Translations under genes and position numbers: made by a program
Shown here: piece after piece, positions 1 through 10,805 of the stretch
Layout of the letters: every line of letters starts with the position of its first letter
How positions within the stretch are numbered: the first letter of the stretch is position 1
From: Chelydra serpentina
Taxonomy: Eukaryota; Chordata; Testudines; Chelydridae
Direction of reading: 5' to 3'
NCBI GenBank assembly: GCA_037349315.1
Contig: JBAIAC010000004.1
Location: forward strand, 33,235,001 to 33,299,000
Length of the DNA: 64,000 nt
Notes under the pieces: generated by a model
Seen by the model: the letters and a program-made list of their open reading frames with translations, nothing else
The model's database searches: none
Told to the model about the DNA's origin: nothing

Positions 1-79
1 TGGCAGGTGTTTTAATTATGGTGTTTAAGTATCTTAACTGAGAGAAAACACCAGGCAATATAGGCCTCTTTAATCTAGC

Positions 80-392
80 AGTGAACGGCATATCAAGAAC
101 CAATTGCTGGAAGTTAACGCCAGATAAATTCAAATTGGAAATGAGGCATACATTTTTAACAATGAGAGTGGTTAACCATTGGAACAAACCACTAAGGGAA
201 GTAGTGGATTCTCTATCTCTTGGCATCTTCAAATCAAGACAGGATGGCTTTCCAGAAGATATGCTTTAGTCAAACACAAATAATTGAAGTCAATACAGGA
301 GAAATGGAATGGAATTGAGTGGCACTATACAGGAAGCCAGACTAGATGATCTAATGGTTTCTTCTGACCTCAGAACGTATGAATCTATTAAT
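80..392 (+). repeat. CR1 LINE 3'-end fragment, degenerate
   Basis: The plus strand reads as the end of CR1 ORF2 (…VVNHWNKPLREVVDSLSL…) followed by the CR1-type tail in which a sentence like 'gactagatgatctaatggt…ttctgacct' recurs. Frames are broken and it is heavily diverged. Confidence 0.6.
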
Positions 393-412
393 CTGGATCT
401 GTACTTCTCCAG

Positions 413-720
413 GTTGGGCAGGGTGGGCCCAGGGCTTTACAGTTTCACAGAGCATTCTCTGTGTCGGGTGCTTGACTGCCTGGTTCTTGCTGACGTGTTC
501 AGGGTCTAACTGATCGCCTGTGTGGGGTCAGGTCAAATAGACAGTGACCTTGGGGGTTTGCATTTTCCTCTGCAGCATGTGGGTATGGGTCACTTGCCAG
601 GATTATCTGGGTATATCAACAACAACAATGCACTTAGACAGTGGAGGTCCGCAGCACTGAGTGTCCCTGACCACACTGTATGGTTTTATTCAAGGCATCT
701 CAGAGCTCCGCAAGGTTAGT
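413..720 (+). repeat. CR1-type 3' UTR fragment
   Basis: Shares order and wording with 46,500-46,930: TTCAGGG…AACTGATC, TTTGGGG-like block, CCTCTGCAGCAT, GGTCAC and GATTATCTG. It is an untranslated tail segment of an old CR1 family. Confidence 0.45.
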
Positions 721-1554
721 ACTGAGCTAATGCAGCCAAGTTAATCACAACCACCAATCCATGATTGGACAGTGTCCCTTTTGGACCTCAAGTCTGATCA
801 TCAGAGCTCAATTTAGGGGGCATTTGCCTCTGAGGTGGGCAACATGGCCGAAAAGGGCTAGCCGGCAGTGGCCAATGATGATTTCAGTCTTCTCAAGGCT
901 AGTTCTCAATGATACATCCCTATTACTGATAAAATCAAACTATCTTATACCCAATAGTCACTACTAGCAATGCTTTTGAAATGCCTCCAGCCTCCTGATG
1001 TGTTGTTTAAGCAACATCCATGTTTCCAGATCCATATAAGAGGATCAGAATTATGCAGGTTTGAGAAATCTGTACTATTGTATATAGTTTTGCCTTCTTT
1101 TGACTCCAGACCCTCTGCAGGTCCTCCATGGCTAAGGCTACTAAACCAGTTCTCCTTAGGATGTCTGGCTGGCAGCTCCTGTTTGATGACAGTTTATTCC
1201 CTAAATAGATTAAAGCACCCACTATTTATACGGTTTGTCTTACTCTGGAAGCATTGATGTCTTGTACCAGAACTTTTGCACCTACACTCTGGCTTTTATT
1301 TTTAACCAAGAAACCCTTCGCCCTGCGGTAGCTACCTTCTGCTGGAAGGTCTCTAGCATACCTTTGAGATTGCATGAGCCCTGACCAAAGAGAATGACAT
1401 CTCTCTTACCTTCATGGGTTTGTTTATCTCACTTATTTTCCTGCCACTGTGGAGGCCTCAGGCACTGGTGCACCTTAGTTTCTCCTAATCTCTGCCTGTG
1501 GTCCATAATTGTCTACTCTCCTCTGAGTTATCTAATTTTGGTTATTGGGTTTAG
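720..1554. other. Intergenic, nothing recognised
   Basis: No exon, repeat terminus or structural RNA that I can support. The open frames here lack family features. Confidence 0.4.
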
Positions 1555-1645
1555 TGTGCGAGTGCTAGATGATTATGGTGGCCTGTGATATAAAGGGGGT
1601 CAGACTATATGGTCTAGTGGTCCCGACTGGCTCAAATTCGATGAC
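1555..1645 (+). repeat. CR1-type tail
   Basis: Contains the block GGCCTGTGATAT…GGGTCAGACTA…TGGTC…GGTCCC…CTGGC, the ending also seen at 13,040-13,130 and 41,131-41,215. Diverged. Confidence 0.45.
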
Positions 1646-2290
1646 TCTAAGAATCAGATCTGTTGTGCTTGGTGGTTAGGGCACCCCCATAGGAGATCCA
1701 GGGCCCAGTCCCCCTGCTCCAATGACTTTTTAACTGTTTATCCACAGTGGAACAGTGTCTGCAGAAGAGACAGAGGCAGCCCCACATAAGAATGTCCCAT
1801 AGCCCTGTGGTTAGAACACTCTCCCTGTTCAAATCATTTCTTCCCCTCAGGGAGAGGAGGGGAATTTAATCTGGGTCTCCCACATCCCAGGCGAGTGCTC
1901 TACACACTGAGCTAAAAATTATAAGGTGACTGCTGCCTCTGATGTCGCCGTCAACACCTACTGTTCCAGCCAAATTTTGAATGGGGCCCGATCTGGTCAT
2001 TAGCCTCAGAGTGGGCCCTGTATGTGAGATAGGTGGGTGAGGGCCTGTCATCTCCCGGTTTGTGGATTACTCTGGCACTTTGACAGGAGCTAGCAGTCTG
2101 ATGCCGAGAGCGAGGAAGCAGTGCACATTCCCAGAGGCAGAAACTTAGGCAACTGGGGGTTTTGTGGATTGCAATGGAGCCTAAACCTGAGACTTAGGTG
2201 CCTATAGCCCAGATTTAGATGCCAAAGCTCCTTTTTGAATCCCACCCTAAGCATAGATGCTTTTGTTCCCAAAGGGGAATTTTTTGAAAG
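1646..2290. repeat. Old interspersed repeat, possibly tRNA-derived SINE
   Basis: Two tRNA-promoter-like phrases occur (GGTGGTTAGGGCAC near 1,670 and GTTCAAATCATTTC near 1,828), as does a 'lists of page' type block TCTCCCACATCCCAGGCGAG. After 2,085 the wording TTAGGCAACTGGGGGTT…GACTTAGGTGCCTA resembles another sauropsid repeat. Assignment is tentative. Confidence 0.35.
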
Positions 2291-2366
2291 TTTTGAGCAT
2301 GAGAAATCAGGATATTAAATTGACACTGTTCTGTAACCTTAACTCATTTGCTATTCACATAAGTGC

Positions 2367-2426
2367 CTAATTACTGATCAATTCACTGTGGTGCAGCTAA
2401 TTACTGATCGAGTCACTATGGCATTT
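2367..2426. repeat. 30-bp tandem duplication
   Basis: CTAATTACTGATC followed by AATTCACTGTGGTGCAG is repeated at once with four or five changes. Two copies, at 2,367-2,396 and 2,397-2,426. Confidence 0.7.
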
Positions 2427-3254
2427 CAGAAAGAACTTACAGTATCTTGTTGTTGTTTCTCATTCCAGGAGAGGTTTTCCACTTAGCTACAGCATTGTAG
2501 CCACTGTGTTTCAAAACATAGTATACATTGTGTTCTTCACTCCAGGGTTTACTTGTTTTACATTAACACTTGGACAAAGTTTGTGTCTTTTCTCCTGTGC
2601 CCTCCAGTGAGAAAGCGTACCTTCAATTTTAAATATATATAATATAATGCATTTCAGTTTAAAACATGTTTTATTTTAGAGGACATGCACTGCTGTTCTG
2701 TAGTATGATTAATGTGTGCCCTTATATGAACTGCGTCTCTACAAGATCCTATAATATATAGATGTAAACAGAGTCTGAATGAGCTCTCCCCTGACATCTA
2801 GTGATGAGCTGTGGAAAAGGACTTCAGGAGCTGATCTTGTTTGCATTGACACACACACCCTGCTTAGGTGCTCAGCATGATGGGATTGCTTGCCAAAATG
2901 ATCACTTGTAGCTGGTCCTGGATCCCCAGTCTCCTTGTTATTGGGGCAAGAGTAATAAAGGGTTGTTATCCTTGTTGTATGAACTACCTGGCATACCCTG
3001 ATGGAGGGACTCACCCTCAACTGAATGGCACCCGCTAGGCAGGGGACATGGGTTCAAGCCTAATGAGTTGAGAGAGGGTGTGGGCACTGTTTAAGGGTTC
3101 TAGACATCATTTGACCTGTCCTCTTGCCATAGTATAATAAAAGAACTAATTTAGACTCAATTGAAAATCTTGTTACATCCTGCAGAGCTGAAATTAGTGA
3201 TACGTAGGTCTATGTATTAGACCTACTTTGGGACAGTGTCTCTATTGCAAGAGA
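2427..3254. other. Intergenic, nothing recognised
   Basis: AT-rich single-copy-looking sequence. No gene, terminus or RNA that I can support. Confidence 0.35.
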
Positions 3255-3925
3255 CTGCCTAGTGTGTGCTAGAAGTGAGGCTCTCCACTAACAGCTGAAA
3301 TCACTGAGAGTTGTGTTAAGTGGTGGGCCCTGAAGACATCTTGGTGAGTGGCCAGCCAAGGGGGCTGGTGGAGAAGGCCAGAGCAGAGCTCTGCAGAGAG
3401 GTGTGCTAATTGGCCGATGAGCAAGTGCCCAAGCAGCAGAGTGTGTAAAGTGCCTCTTTACGCCCCCCCCTTCAACCAGGGTGGGAGGTGAACTCTGTGG
3501 ATGAACCTCTGAACTCTGGGGCTGCACTAGCTAAGGACAGCAACTGTGAGTGGGGTGCAGAGAAGGGACAGGCATGTTAAAGGGACTTTTGGGTTGCTGG
3601 ACTTAAGAACCTTTGGGGAAAAGGACACTGCCCAACTTAGTTGGGGGTGGGTCTTTTGTTCATGGTTTATGTTTATGAACCCTAGTTGCGGTGTTTTCCC
3701 AAATTAATGCTGAGTTACTTCCCTCCTTTTATTAAAAGTTTTTGCTTCACTCAGACTCTGTGCTTGTGAAAGGGGAAGTATTGCCTCTTTGAGGTGCCTA
3801 CGGGGTGGCGTGTAATTGTCCCAGGTCACTGGGTGGGGAGCCAGTTTTGTGTTGTATTGTTGAAAAGGAACCCCTAGATACTGAACCCAGCCCTTGTTGC
3901 TGCTGGCTCCACCTGGCAGAAAGAT
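3255..3925 (+). repeat. LTR-like interspersed repeat (candidate)
   Basis: Contains an ordered set of blocks I recall from turtle repeats: GGACACTGCCCAACTTAG, GGGTCTTTTGTTCATGGTTT, CTTTTATTAAAAG (polyadenylation-like), AGACTCTGTGCTTGTGA and CCCAGGTCACTGGGTGGGG, ending just before the CA repeat. Boundaries and TG…CA ends are not certain. No viral reading frame is present. Confidence 0.35.
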
Positions 3926-3926
3926 T

Positions 3927-3960
<34 letters not shown>

Positions 3961-3972
3961 GTATATATAAAT
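3926..3972. repeat. Microsatellite (AC)n followed by (AT)n
   Basis: About 12 AC dinucleotides, then AT dinucleotides and TATATAAATAAA. Simple sequence. Confidence 0.95.
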
Positions 3973-5636
3973 AAAACACCCTCAGCCCTGGACTAATAAA
4001 CACAATTCTTTCATGAAGCAGAAACTTTGGTAAAGGGCTTTGGCATGTAAATATCTTGGTAGTTCCTTCCATGTCAGTAATAATTATTATCATCTTAAGA
4101 GTACTGTTACCTTGGAATCACTGGTTCCATGACAACATTTTCCACAGCTCAGTGTTTAGTCCTTATATCAGACAGCCCCATCCGAGAAAAAAAGGCTTTT
4201 TAAGTCAGAGGTTAGAGAATGAACATCACAAAATACCATCAAAGCCCTAAACCAGATCTTGTTACAGAACCATTTAAATACAGGAAAAGTACCATTTTAC
4301 ATTAAGTGGCAAATGCACAAGGTCCATTTGGGCCCTGAGAAGATCCAGGGGAAGGAATCTCCCTCTCCCTCCCAGGCTACACAGATGGCTAGGGCAGCCT
4401 CTGCATCTAGTGTGCTACTTCTATAGGGGGAAGAAGGGAACATTCACATAATGCAAATCCCCTGACCTCATTTCTTGCTCTCCCCACCTTCAAACACCCC
4501 ATGTGCTGTTCCCCCTGCAGCTAAACTCTGTATAGGATGTGTATACAATTTTGAGTCATTCTTAAATTCTGCCATCCATTGCACTGTGGAAAACCACTGG
4601 TTCTGTAGCCAGAGGGCCCTCTGCATCAGAGGTGGGGACAAAATTGTCCCTAAATTGAGTAAGGAACCTCATGGCATAATACTTTGTTTAGACTCCTCAG
4701 AGCCTCTGGGTGCTACTGCAAAACAAAAAAATAAAATAAAATAAAATAATTTAATTTAAAAAATGAGGAAAGGTTGGGTTTGAATTGTCAATTATCTAAG
4801 TCCTCCTGTCTGGTTTTCACATTGCAACAGCAATCTGTAGTTCCATTCCTCTGGAAACCGACACAGATCTTTTTTTTTGCATTACTTCCTAGGCCCTGAC
4901 CCTGAACTGAGGACTGATGGTACATTTTCACAGGGCGCTATTGGGTTAGATAGGAGCTGTGTGTGACTGCAGGAGTCCACCATGCCGTTCCAAGATCAGT
5001 GCCTCAATTAGCACACGTATAGGTAAATAATCAGAAACATGCATGGCACGAGGATGCAAAACACTTTTTATTTCTTGTTACCCTTGCTGTCAAAGAGAGA
5101 GAAAAACAATTAACATACTTTGTTAAAAAATAATGTACACCGCCCTGTGAATTTACACACCCTATTGGGCTCTGCATGGGTGCAATGATCAGCCTACATA
5201 AGCCCACTGCAGGATTGGGTCCCTCAACTAAGAGATGCTACCTGCTACCTACATCTTAGTAGAGTAGAATGTTCTTTCCTGTGCATAAGATACACAATGA
5301 GGTTAAAGCAAAATGTACATATTATTTGTACAGCCCTCAGCAGTGTGATAAGCCTGTCACAACGGATCTGAAGACAAGGGGTGAAATCCTGCCCCTATTG
5401 ACGTCTACTGGGGTATTGTCATTGGCTTCAGTTGAGCTAGAATTTTACCCAAGATTCTAAGTCACTTCCATTAATCTGAGCAGAGCCCTAGAAATCAGCA
5501 CATAACTACCGAAGGTGCCTCATTGATTATGTGCAAAGTGCTACAAAAGTTCAAAATAATGGTATAGGTTGGAATAAATCCATTTTGGTCATTTTCCTTA
5601 GAATCATCTATTCAGATGTCTATGCCAGTACATTTT
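3973..5636. other. Intergenic, mostly unrecognised
   Basis: Holds an A-rich (AAAAT)n run at 4,723-4,760. At 5,375-5,455 there is a short palindromic repeat (GTGAAATCCTGCCCC…ATTTTACCC) of the kind common in turtles and birds. No gene seen. Confidence 0.4.
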
Positions 5637-5865
5637 GGCCAGATACATTGGATAGCATGAATTGCAACCTCAGAAATAATAATAATTAGTATATTCTCAC
5701 AATATACCAATGGGGTAGGTCGGTACTATATTATCCTCATTTTACAGGTGAGAGAGCAGAGGCAGAAGGAGAAAAGTGATTTGCTGAAAGCCAAAGAGGG
5801 AATTGCTGCCAAAGATGGATTGCTGGCCTCCCAGTTCTGGGTTTTAATCATGATTTTTTTTGGTT
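5637..5865 (+). repeat. MIR-type CORE-SINE fragment
   Basis: Reads ATTATCCTCATTTTACAGGTG, then AGAGCAGAGGCAGAAGG, then AAAGTGATTTGCTGAAAGCCA, and ends CTGGCCTCCCAGTTCTGGGT. This is the order of the MIR core and tail (Pol III-derived tRNA SINE). Old and diverged. Confidence 0.6.
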
Positions 5866-7070
5866 CTCTTTTAAACTTAGAATTGTAGGCTTTCTTCAAG
5901 AGAGGTGAATAAGCTTTGTTCAGAAAAATGGAACAATAATTTTCTTAAGTGATTAAAAAGAGAGTTCATTATCTCCATTCAGTTCCTAATGCACAGGTAT
6001 CCCTATTACAAGAATTACCATAATTAATATTTTCGTTCATGGAGACCAAAGACTGAATGGGCATGGAGACTGAATTTATTTTTCATCCCTCTACCATGGA
6101 TAGAGGACTTCAGGCTCCTGTGCTATTAGTATTGCACAATGAAAGTTAAACTTCTAAAACCCTACAACTAAGCTTATTTGACCTCGGTTTTTGCCAGTTT
6201 TCCCTACGTCATCATACTATTCTATTATTTCTACATCGATTCTGTGTCATAATTTACCTGTTTTCAATTAAAACATTTGGTAAATTCAGCTAAATTAAGA
6301 AATGTATTGATTAGAGAACTTCTTCCAGTGGTATTACAATTTGCATGCGTTTCACGAAAGGGAATAACACTTCCTTTCCTAAATTTAGCTGCGGAAACAA
6401 CACTTTCAGCTGAAATTTCTTGAGTATTGGAGCTGTTTGTGTTCTTTTCACAGTATGAAGCTTCCTGCAAACAGAATTCCACTTTGTACTATTCTTTTCC
6501 TTGAAGTCTTTAATAACTACAAACCATACTGGCTGTTGCATTTCTTGTACATTTGAATGTTGCTGAATTCAATCTATGGAATAATCCCTATTAGAAGTAT
6601 TACAAATATGTAGGGCATGAAGAGAAATAAATGCCTCAGTATTATATGAGAGAGAATTCAAACCAGCTGGAAATATTATATTCTTTAAATATTTGACTAA
6701 ATTAAAATTATATGTTTGCAATTTCCCACCCTCCTTTTTTTTGAACATCTATAATTGGAGAGAGAGATGTAGATCCAGTCCAAAAAAAGAAAAAATATTT
6801 AAAAAACTTATTTCAAAAAATGTTTACCTGTTTTTTTTTAATCTGAAATTCAATCATCTCTATAGTTGGCCAAAAATTGGGGGAAAATGAAAGTTACATG
6901 CATGTAGTGAAAGAATAACAGACACCCTCCCTACACACATTACATTTTAAATGTAAGAAGCAAATGTTATTTCTCCTCTGGTAATCTTTAACTGAAAGAT
7001 CAGTGTTGTATTAGGAGAGACTGACAGAGTGTTGCTGAAATACTACTGTTTTATTCTAATTTTAGAACCA
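5866..7070. other. Intergenic, nothing recognised
   Basis: AT-rich sequence with homopolymer runs and no exon, terminus or RNA that I can support. Confidence 0.4.
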
Positions 7071-7074
7071 CCAG

Positions 7075-7245
7075 CTGATGGTGGAATAAAACTTCCACTT
7101 CCTGTTTTCAGCCTAGTCAACACTAGAACAGTTTGCTGGTTTAGCTATGCTGGCAAACCCCCTCCTAGAGTAGGCTCAGTTTATACTGGCAAAAACAACA
7201 ACAACAAAAAATTGCTTTTACCAGCATAGTTTATTGCCATTATGC
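7075..7245 (+). repeat. Short DNA-transposon-like repeat (MITE candidate)
   Basis: Contains TAGCTATGCTGGCAAACCCC and, 60 bases later, TTATACTGGCAAAAAC…GCTTTTACCAGCATAG. These are the inverted phrases of a nonautonomous repeat I recall from turtles. The right end abuts the orphan repeat protein at 7,248. Termini uncertain. Confidence 0.35.
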
Positions 7246-7247
7246 AG

Positions 7248-8040
7248 TCAAACAGCTTTAAGACTCGTCTTCGATGAATCAATGAACAGTCTCCACTCAT
7301 CTGGATTGTGAATGATGTTGAGGGCTGCCATCACACCATCGATGTTGTTGCAGGCTACAAGATCACCTTCCATGAAGAAGAATGGGACAAGATCCTTTTG
7401 ACGGTCACGGAACATGGAAACCCTAACATCACCTGCCAGGAGATTCCACTGCTGTAGTCTGGAGCCCAAAAGCTCTGCCTTACTCTTGGGTAGTTCCAAA
7501 TCCCTGACAAGGTCATTCAGTTCACCTTGTGTTATGAGGTGTGGTTCAGAGGAGGAGGATGGGAGAAAATGTGGGTCCTGTGACATTGATGGTTCAGGAC
7601 CAGAAGTTTCATCCTCTTCCTCTGACTCAAGTGAGAATGATTCTGGTGCATCGGGAACCGGCAGTCCTTCTCCGTGGGGTACTGGGCGTATAGCTGATGG
7701 AATGTTTGGATAATGCACAGTCCACTTTTTCTTCTTTGACACACCTTTCCCAACTGGAGGCACCATGCAGAAGTAACAATTGCTGGTATGATCTGTTGGC
7801 TCTCTCCAAAGCATTGGCACTGCAAAAGGCATAGATTTCCTTTTCCTGTTCAACCACTGGCGAAGATTTCTTGCACATGTGTGGGGCCCACCTCTTGTCC
7901 TGATCTCCAATTTTGCAGCCAAAAGAAAGGTGATAGGCTTTCTTAACCATAGTGGTTATACTGCGCTTTTGTGATGCAAAAGTCACTTCAGCACAAACAT
8001 AGCAAAAGTTATCTGCACTGTTCACAAAAGTACGAGGCAT
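7248..8040 (-). pseudogene. Frameshifted copy of an orphan cysteine-rich repeat-borne protein
   Basis: The minus strand starts at an ATG (8,038-8,040) with MPRTFVNSADNFCYVC…, a CxxC followed by a basic stretch and further Cys/His (YHLSFGCKIGDQDKRWAPHM then C), suggesting a zinc-binding N-terminus. Near 7,870 the frame shifts. The second frame continues NLRQWLNRKRKSMPFAVPML, NCYFCMVPP, a Ser/acidic linker, then ELNDLVRDLELPKSKAELLG, SRLQQWNLLAGDVRVSMF, FFMEGDLVACNNIDGVM and DEWRLFIDSSKTSLKAV. I recall near-identical proteins of unknown function repeated in many animal genomes, so it is probably carried by a mobile element. Here it is frameshifted and truncated at its C-terminus. Its activity is unknown. 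Confidence 0.65.
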
Positions 8041-8490
8041 CTCTGCTCACTTTGGCTAAACAGAAATGTGTCCCTTTGCAAAATCAAACACTGACAAATA
8101 AGAGAGCATGACACTGTATGATTTCTAGAGCTGATATAGGGCAATTTGTTCAGCAGAGTGATGTAAGCTTCGTTATGATTGCATCATCCATGACTTCTAG
8201 GAATAACATGATGCAATTCATATCATGTATGACGCAATACCAGCTTCAGATTGCATCATTCATTGTTTTGCCTAAAAAGCAAGTACTGTCCAAACCCAGT
8301 CATAGATTTATTCAGAGATCCAGTCAAAGATGTATTTTAGTCATTTCTGGTTTAAATTGAGATCCCTTCCCTTTATAACTCACTTATCCTCCGCCATTCC
8401 CAAGTCAAGGGTCGTATATACTGACCCAGTAGCATGTCTTGAAAACTAGAGCCAATCAATAATTTTAAGCATCATTTTCGTTCTCAGTGA
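8041..8490 (-). repeat. 5' flank of the orphan repeat element
   Basis: This non-coding stretch upstream of the minus-strand ATG appears to belong to the same repeat. It contains four TGATGCAAT-like motifs, annotated separately, and a pyrimidine-rich block near 8,365-8,400. Its outer end near 8,490 is a guess. Confidence 0.45.
8178..8258. promoter_or_regulatory. Cluster of four C/EBP-ATF composite-like motifs
   Basis: ATTGCATCA at 8,178-8,186 and 8,250-8,258, TGATGCAAT at 8,209-8,217, and TGACGCAAT at 8,230-8,238. All match the CARE/amino-acid-response type site (TGATGCAAT) bound by ATF4-C/EBP. They lie 140-220 bases upstream of the orphan ORF start on the minus strand. Confidence 0.5.
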
Positions 8491-10685
8491 CCCAGAATTA
8501 GTGAAGTTTGACTACATTTATTTCAGAAGCATTTTGGCTGTAGAGCAGTGAAATCAATCATCTATATGGTGATAGAAAAGATGACTTCATGTCTATCCAA
8601 TATTTGGAGGAGGTTGACACCTAAAAATATACTGATCTGACTGTAATTTCCACAGAAGACAAGACAGAAAGAACCTATCAACACTTACTTTATCTATATG
8701 TCTCAGTCCTAAGTAAGGAAGGAGTTTATTATTTGGATGAAAGGTTTTACTCCAGCCATGAGGCTTGGTATGCAGCTTTTAGCCTAAATATGATTTCATA
8801 CTAATGGCCTTTGATTTGGATTTTCTAATGAATATTGCTTTCTTTACAATACTTTTGGATTTTGGCAGGCAGGTCCTGCAGCCTTTACTCTCATATACCA
8901 CAAACTGCTGACCTTTATTGAAATGTAGAGAGGGACAAGAGGTACTTAACCTGGAGCACTCAATTCTAAAATGTAGGCTAGAATAGTAGCCATGGTGGTA
9001 GGGTACTGTCAAGACAGTGCCTGAAATCAGTAACGGTTATAGAGAAAGCCTGGTGACTGAAGGTTACAGAAATGCAAAGGGTAAACAGTACTGGATGTAA
9101 TATTGCCAGATCACAATGTGTTTGACATACCTAGTTTTACAGACTAGCTTCCACCAATTTGACTCAGTAATGAAGAGATACCTTAAAATTCCCTCCCCAG
9201 CATGGAGGCTGAAGAACATGGGGTAGTGGTATGGATCTTGTTTAATAGCTGAGAAAGGTCTTGTAAAGAGCCTTGGTACAGGAGAGTTCTTGCCTCGGGC
9301 TCTGCAGTCAGTATGTTATTGACAGTCCAACCAACTGTCAAGCAGCAAATTGTTCTTGACGCACTCCATTGAGTAAACAGGTCATGTAGTAGCTTTGATT
9401 ATGTATGGAGGCATAATTACAAAATATTTGCCTTCAAGACTTTTAGAAGATGTTAAATATTTAAACAAAAATAACCTAAATGAAACATGAGCTGCTGAAG
9501 AAATACGTCACTAATTTCAACTTGGATAGGGTGCCAGGGCATGGGAGGCAGTAGTGTACTTGACACCCACAATTTGTCACTGAATTATTGAGCTGTGCAG
9601 GATTTTTCCTAGAAGTCAATATATTAGTGTATATCTAGCCCCAGCCATGTCCCATTACCTTAAGAGCAATATGCAAGTGTCCATTGTAAGACAAAATGAA
9701 GGTGCCAACCCAACATACATCAGGAATTAATGTGCTAGTCATGCAAAGTCCTTGTTGTCCCAAAGTTTGTTCTTGAAACTATATGTACAAGTTGGTCAGA
9801 ATCTTGAGGAAGCAGATAATCAAATGTTTCTAACTCAGCCAGATGGCTGGATCCTTGTTTCAATTACTCCCTGGAGAAGACACAAAAAGGGTACATAGGA
9901 AAGTGCATCGAAAAACATGGCACGATGGAGTGGTAATCAGATGAAGTGTTCCTTTTCCATGGTGGAAGTTGGAGCTGCTTGTTGCAAAAGGTATCTGGTC
10001 CAGTATGTGATACATATGGGATGATTATTAGCGGCACTTGTAGAGACAATAATTGTTGTCTAGTAACTGTTTGCTCAGATTAAGTGCCTGCTACAGAAGT
10101 TGACATGTCACTTTGATGCTCTTATTTGAGAGCAAATCTCTATTCGCCAGCAACTCGGGCAGAGACAGAGATGTTATTCAGTAAAGCTGTGTTTTAGCAT
10201 GATGTACATTTGATTTTAAACACAATGGAATATACACAAATGAATAACTGATAAAGAGGCATCATGACAGAAGCAGGAGCAGATTTTCTACCCTAGTACG
10301 TAAGTTATCTTTATTCTTCATTTTTAACAAGGCCAAACTTAGACAAGTTTGTACATTTTGCACAAAACTATTCACTAGCTTTGAAAACAAAATACATCAG
10401 AAACATTAGTTAAATTTATGGTCCCTGTTAAAAATTGCATGTTGTCATCACTACTAGTAATTCTGCTTAAAGACTTTGGAAAGATGAAACAAGGATATCC
10501 AAGAAATAACAAACAGTTCAAATATGGACTATGACATACCTCCTCTGACAATGTGACCTATACCAAGTTTGTATCTGTATTAATCAAATCCTAATGTAAA
10601 CAATTCCACCATATAAACATGTGAAATTACAAAGTCATATTAGGAAAGGATTAGATGCTTAAATGGTAAAGTGAAATATGATACA
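8491..10685. other. Intergenic, nothing recognised
   Basis: AT-rich sequence with no coding exon or repeat terminus that I can support on either strand. Confidence 0.4.
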
Positions 10686-10689
10686 AAGA

Positions 10690-10805
10690 GTTCACACAGG
10701 TCCCAATTTTACAAACACACATGCATGTTTAACTTTATGCTTAAGTAAGTGAACTTTATGCACAAGCATAAAGTTAGGCATGTGAATAAGTGTTTGCATT
10801 ATATG
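10690..10805. repeat. Short palindromic repeat
   Basis: TTAACTTTATGCTTAAGTAAGTG is mirrored by ATGCACAAGCATAAAGTTAGG and the arms are flanked by AAACAC and GTGTTTGC. This inverted wording (thousands of copies in birds and turtles, as I recall) recurs in diverged form at 44,455 and 49,135. Confidence 0.5.

Noticed and set aside
3704..4093. 129-codon minus-strand frame with a Cys-Val run
   Set aside because: Its middle is the translated CA microsatellite and the rest has no similarity I recognise.
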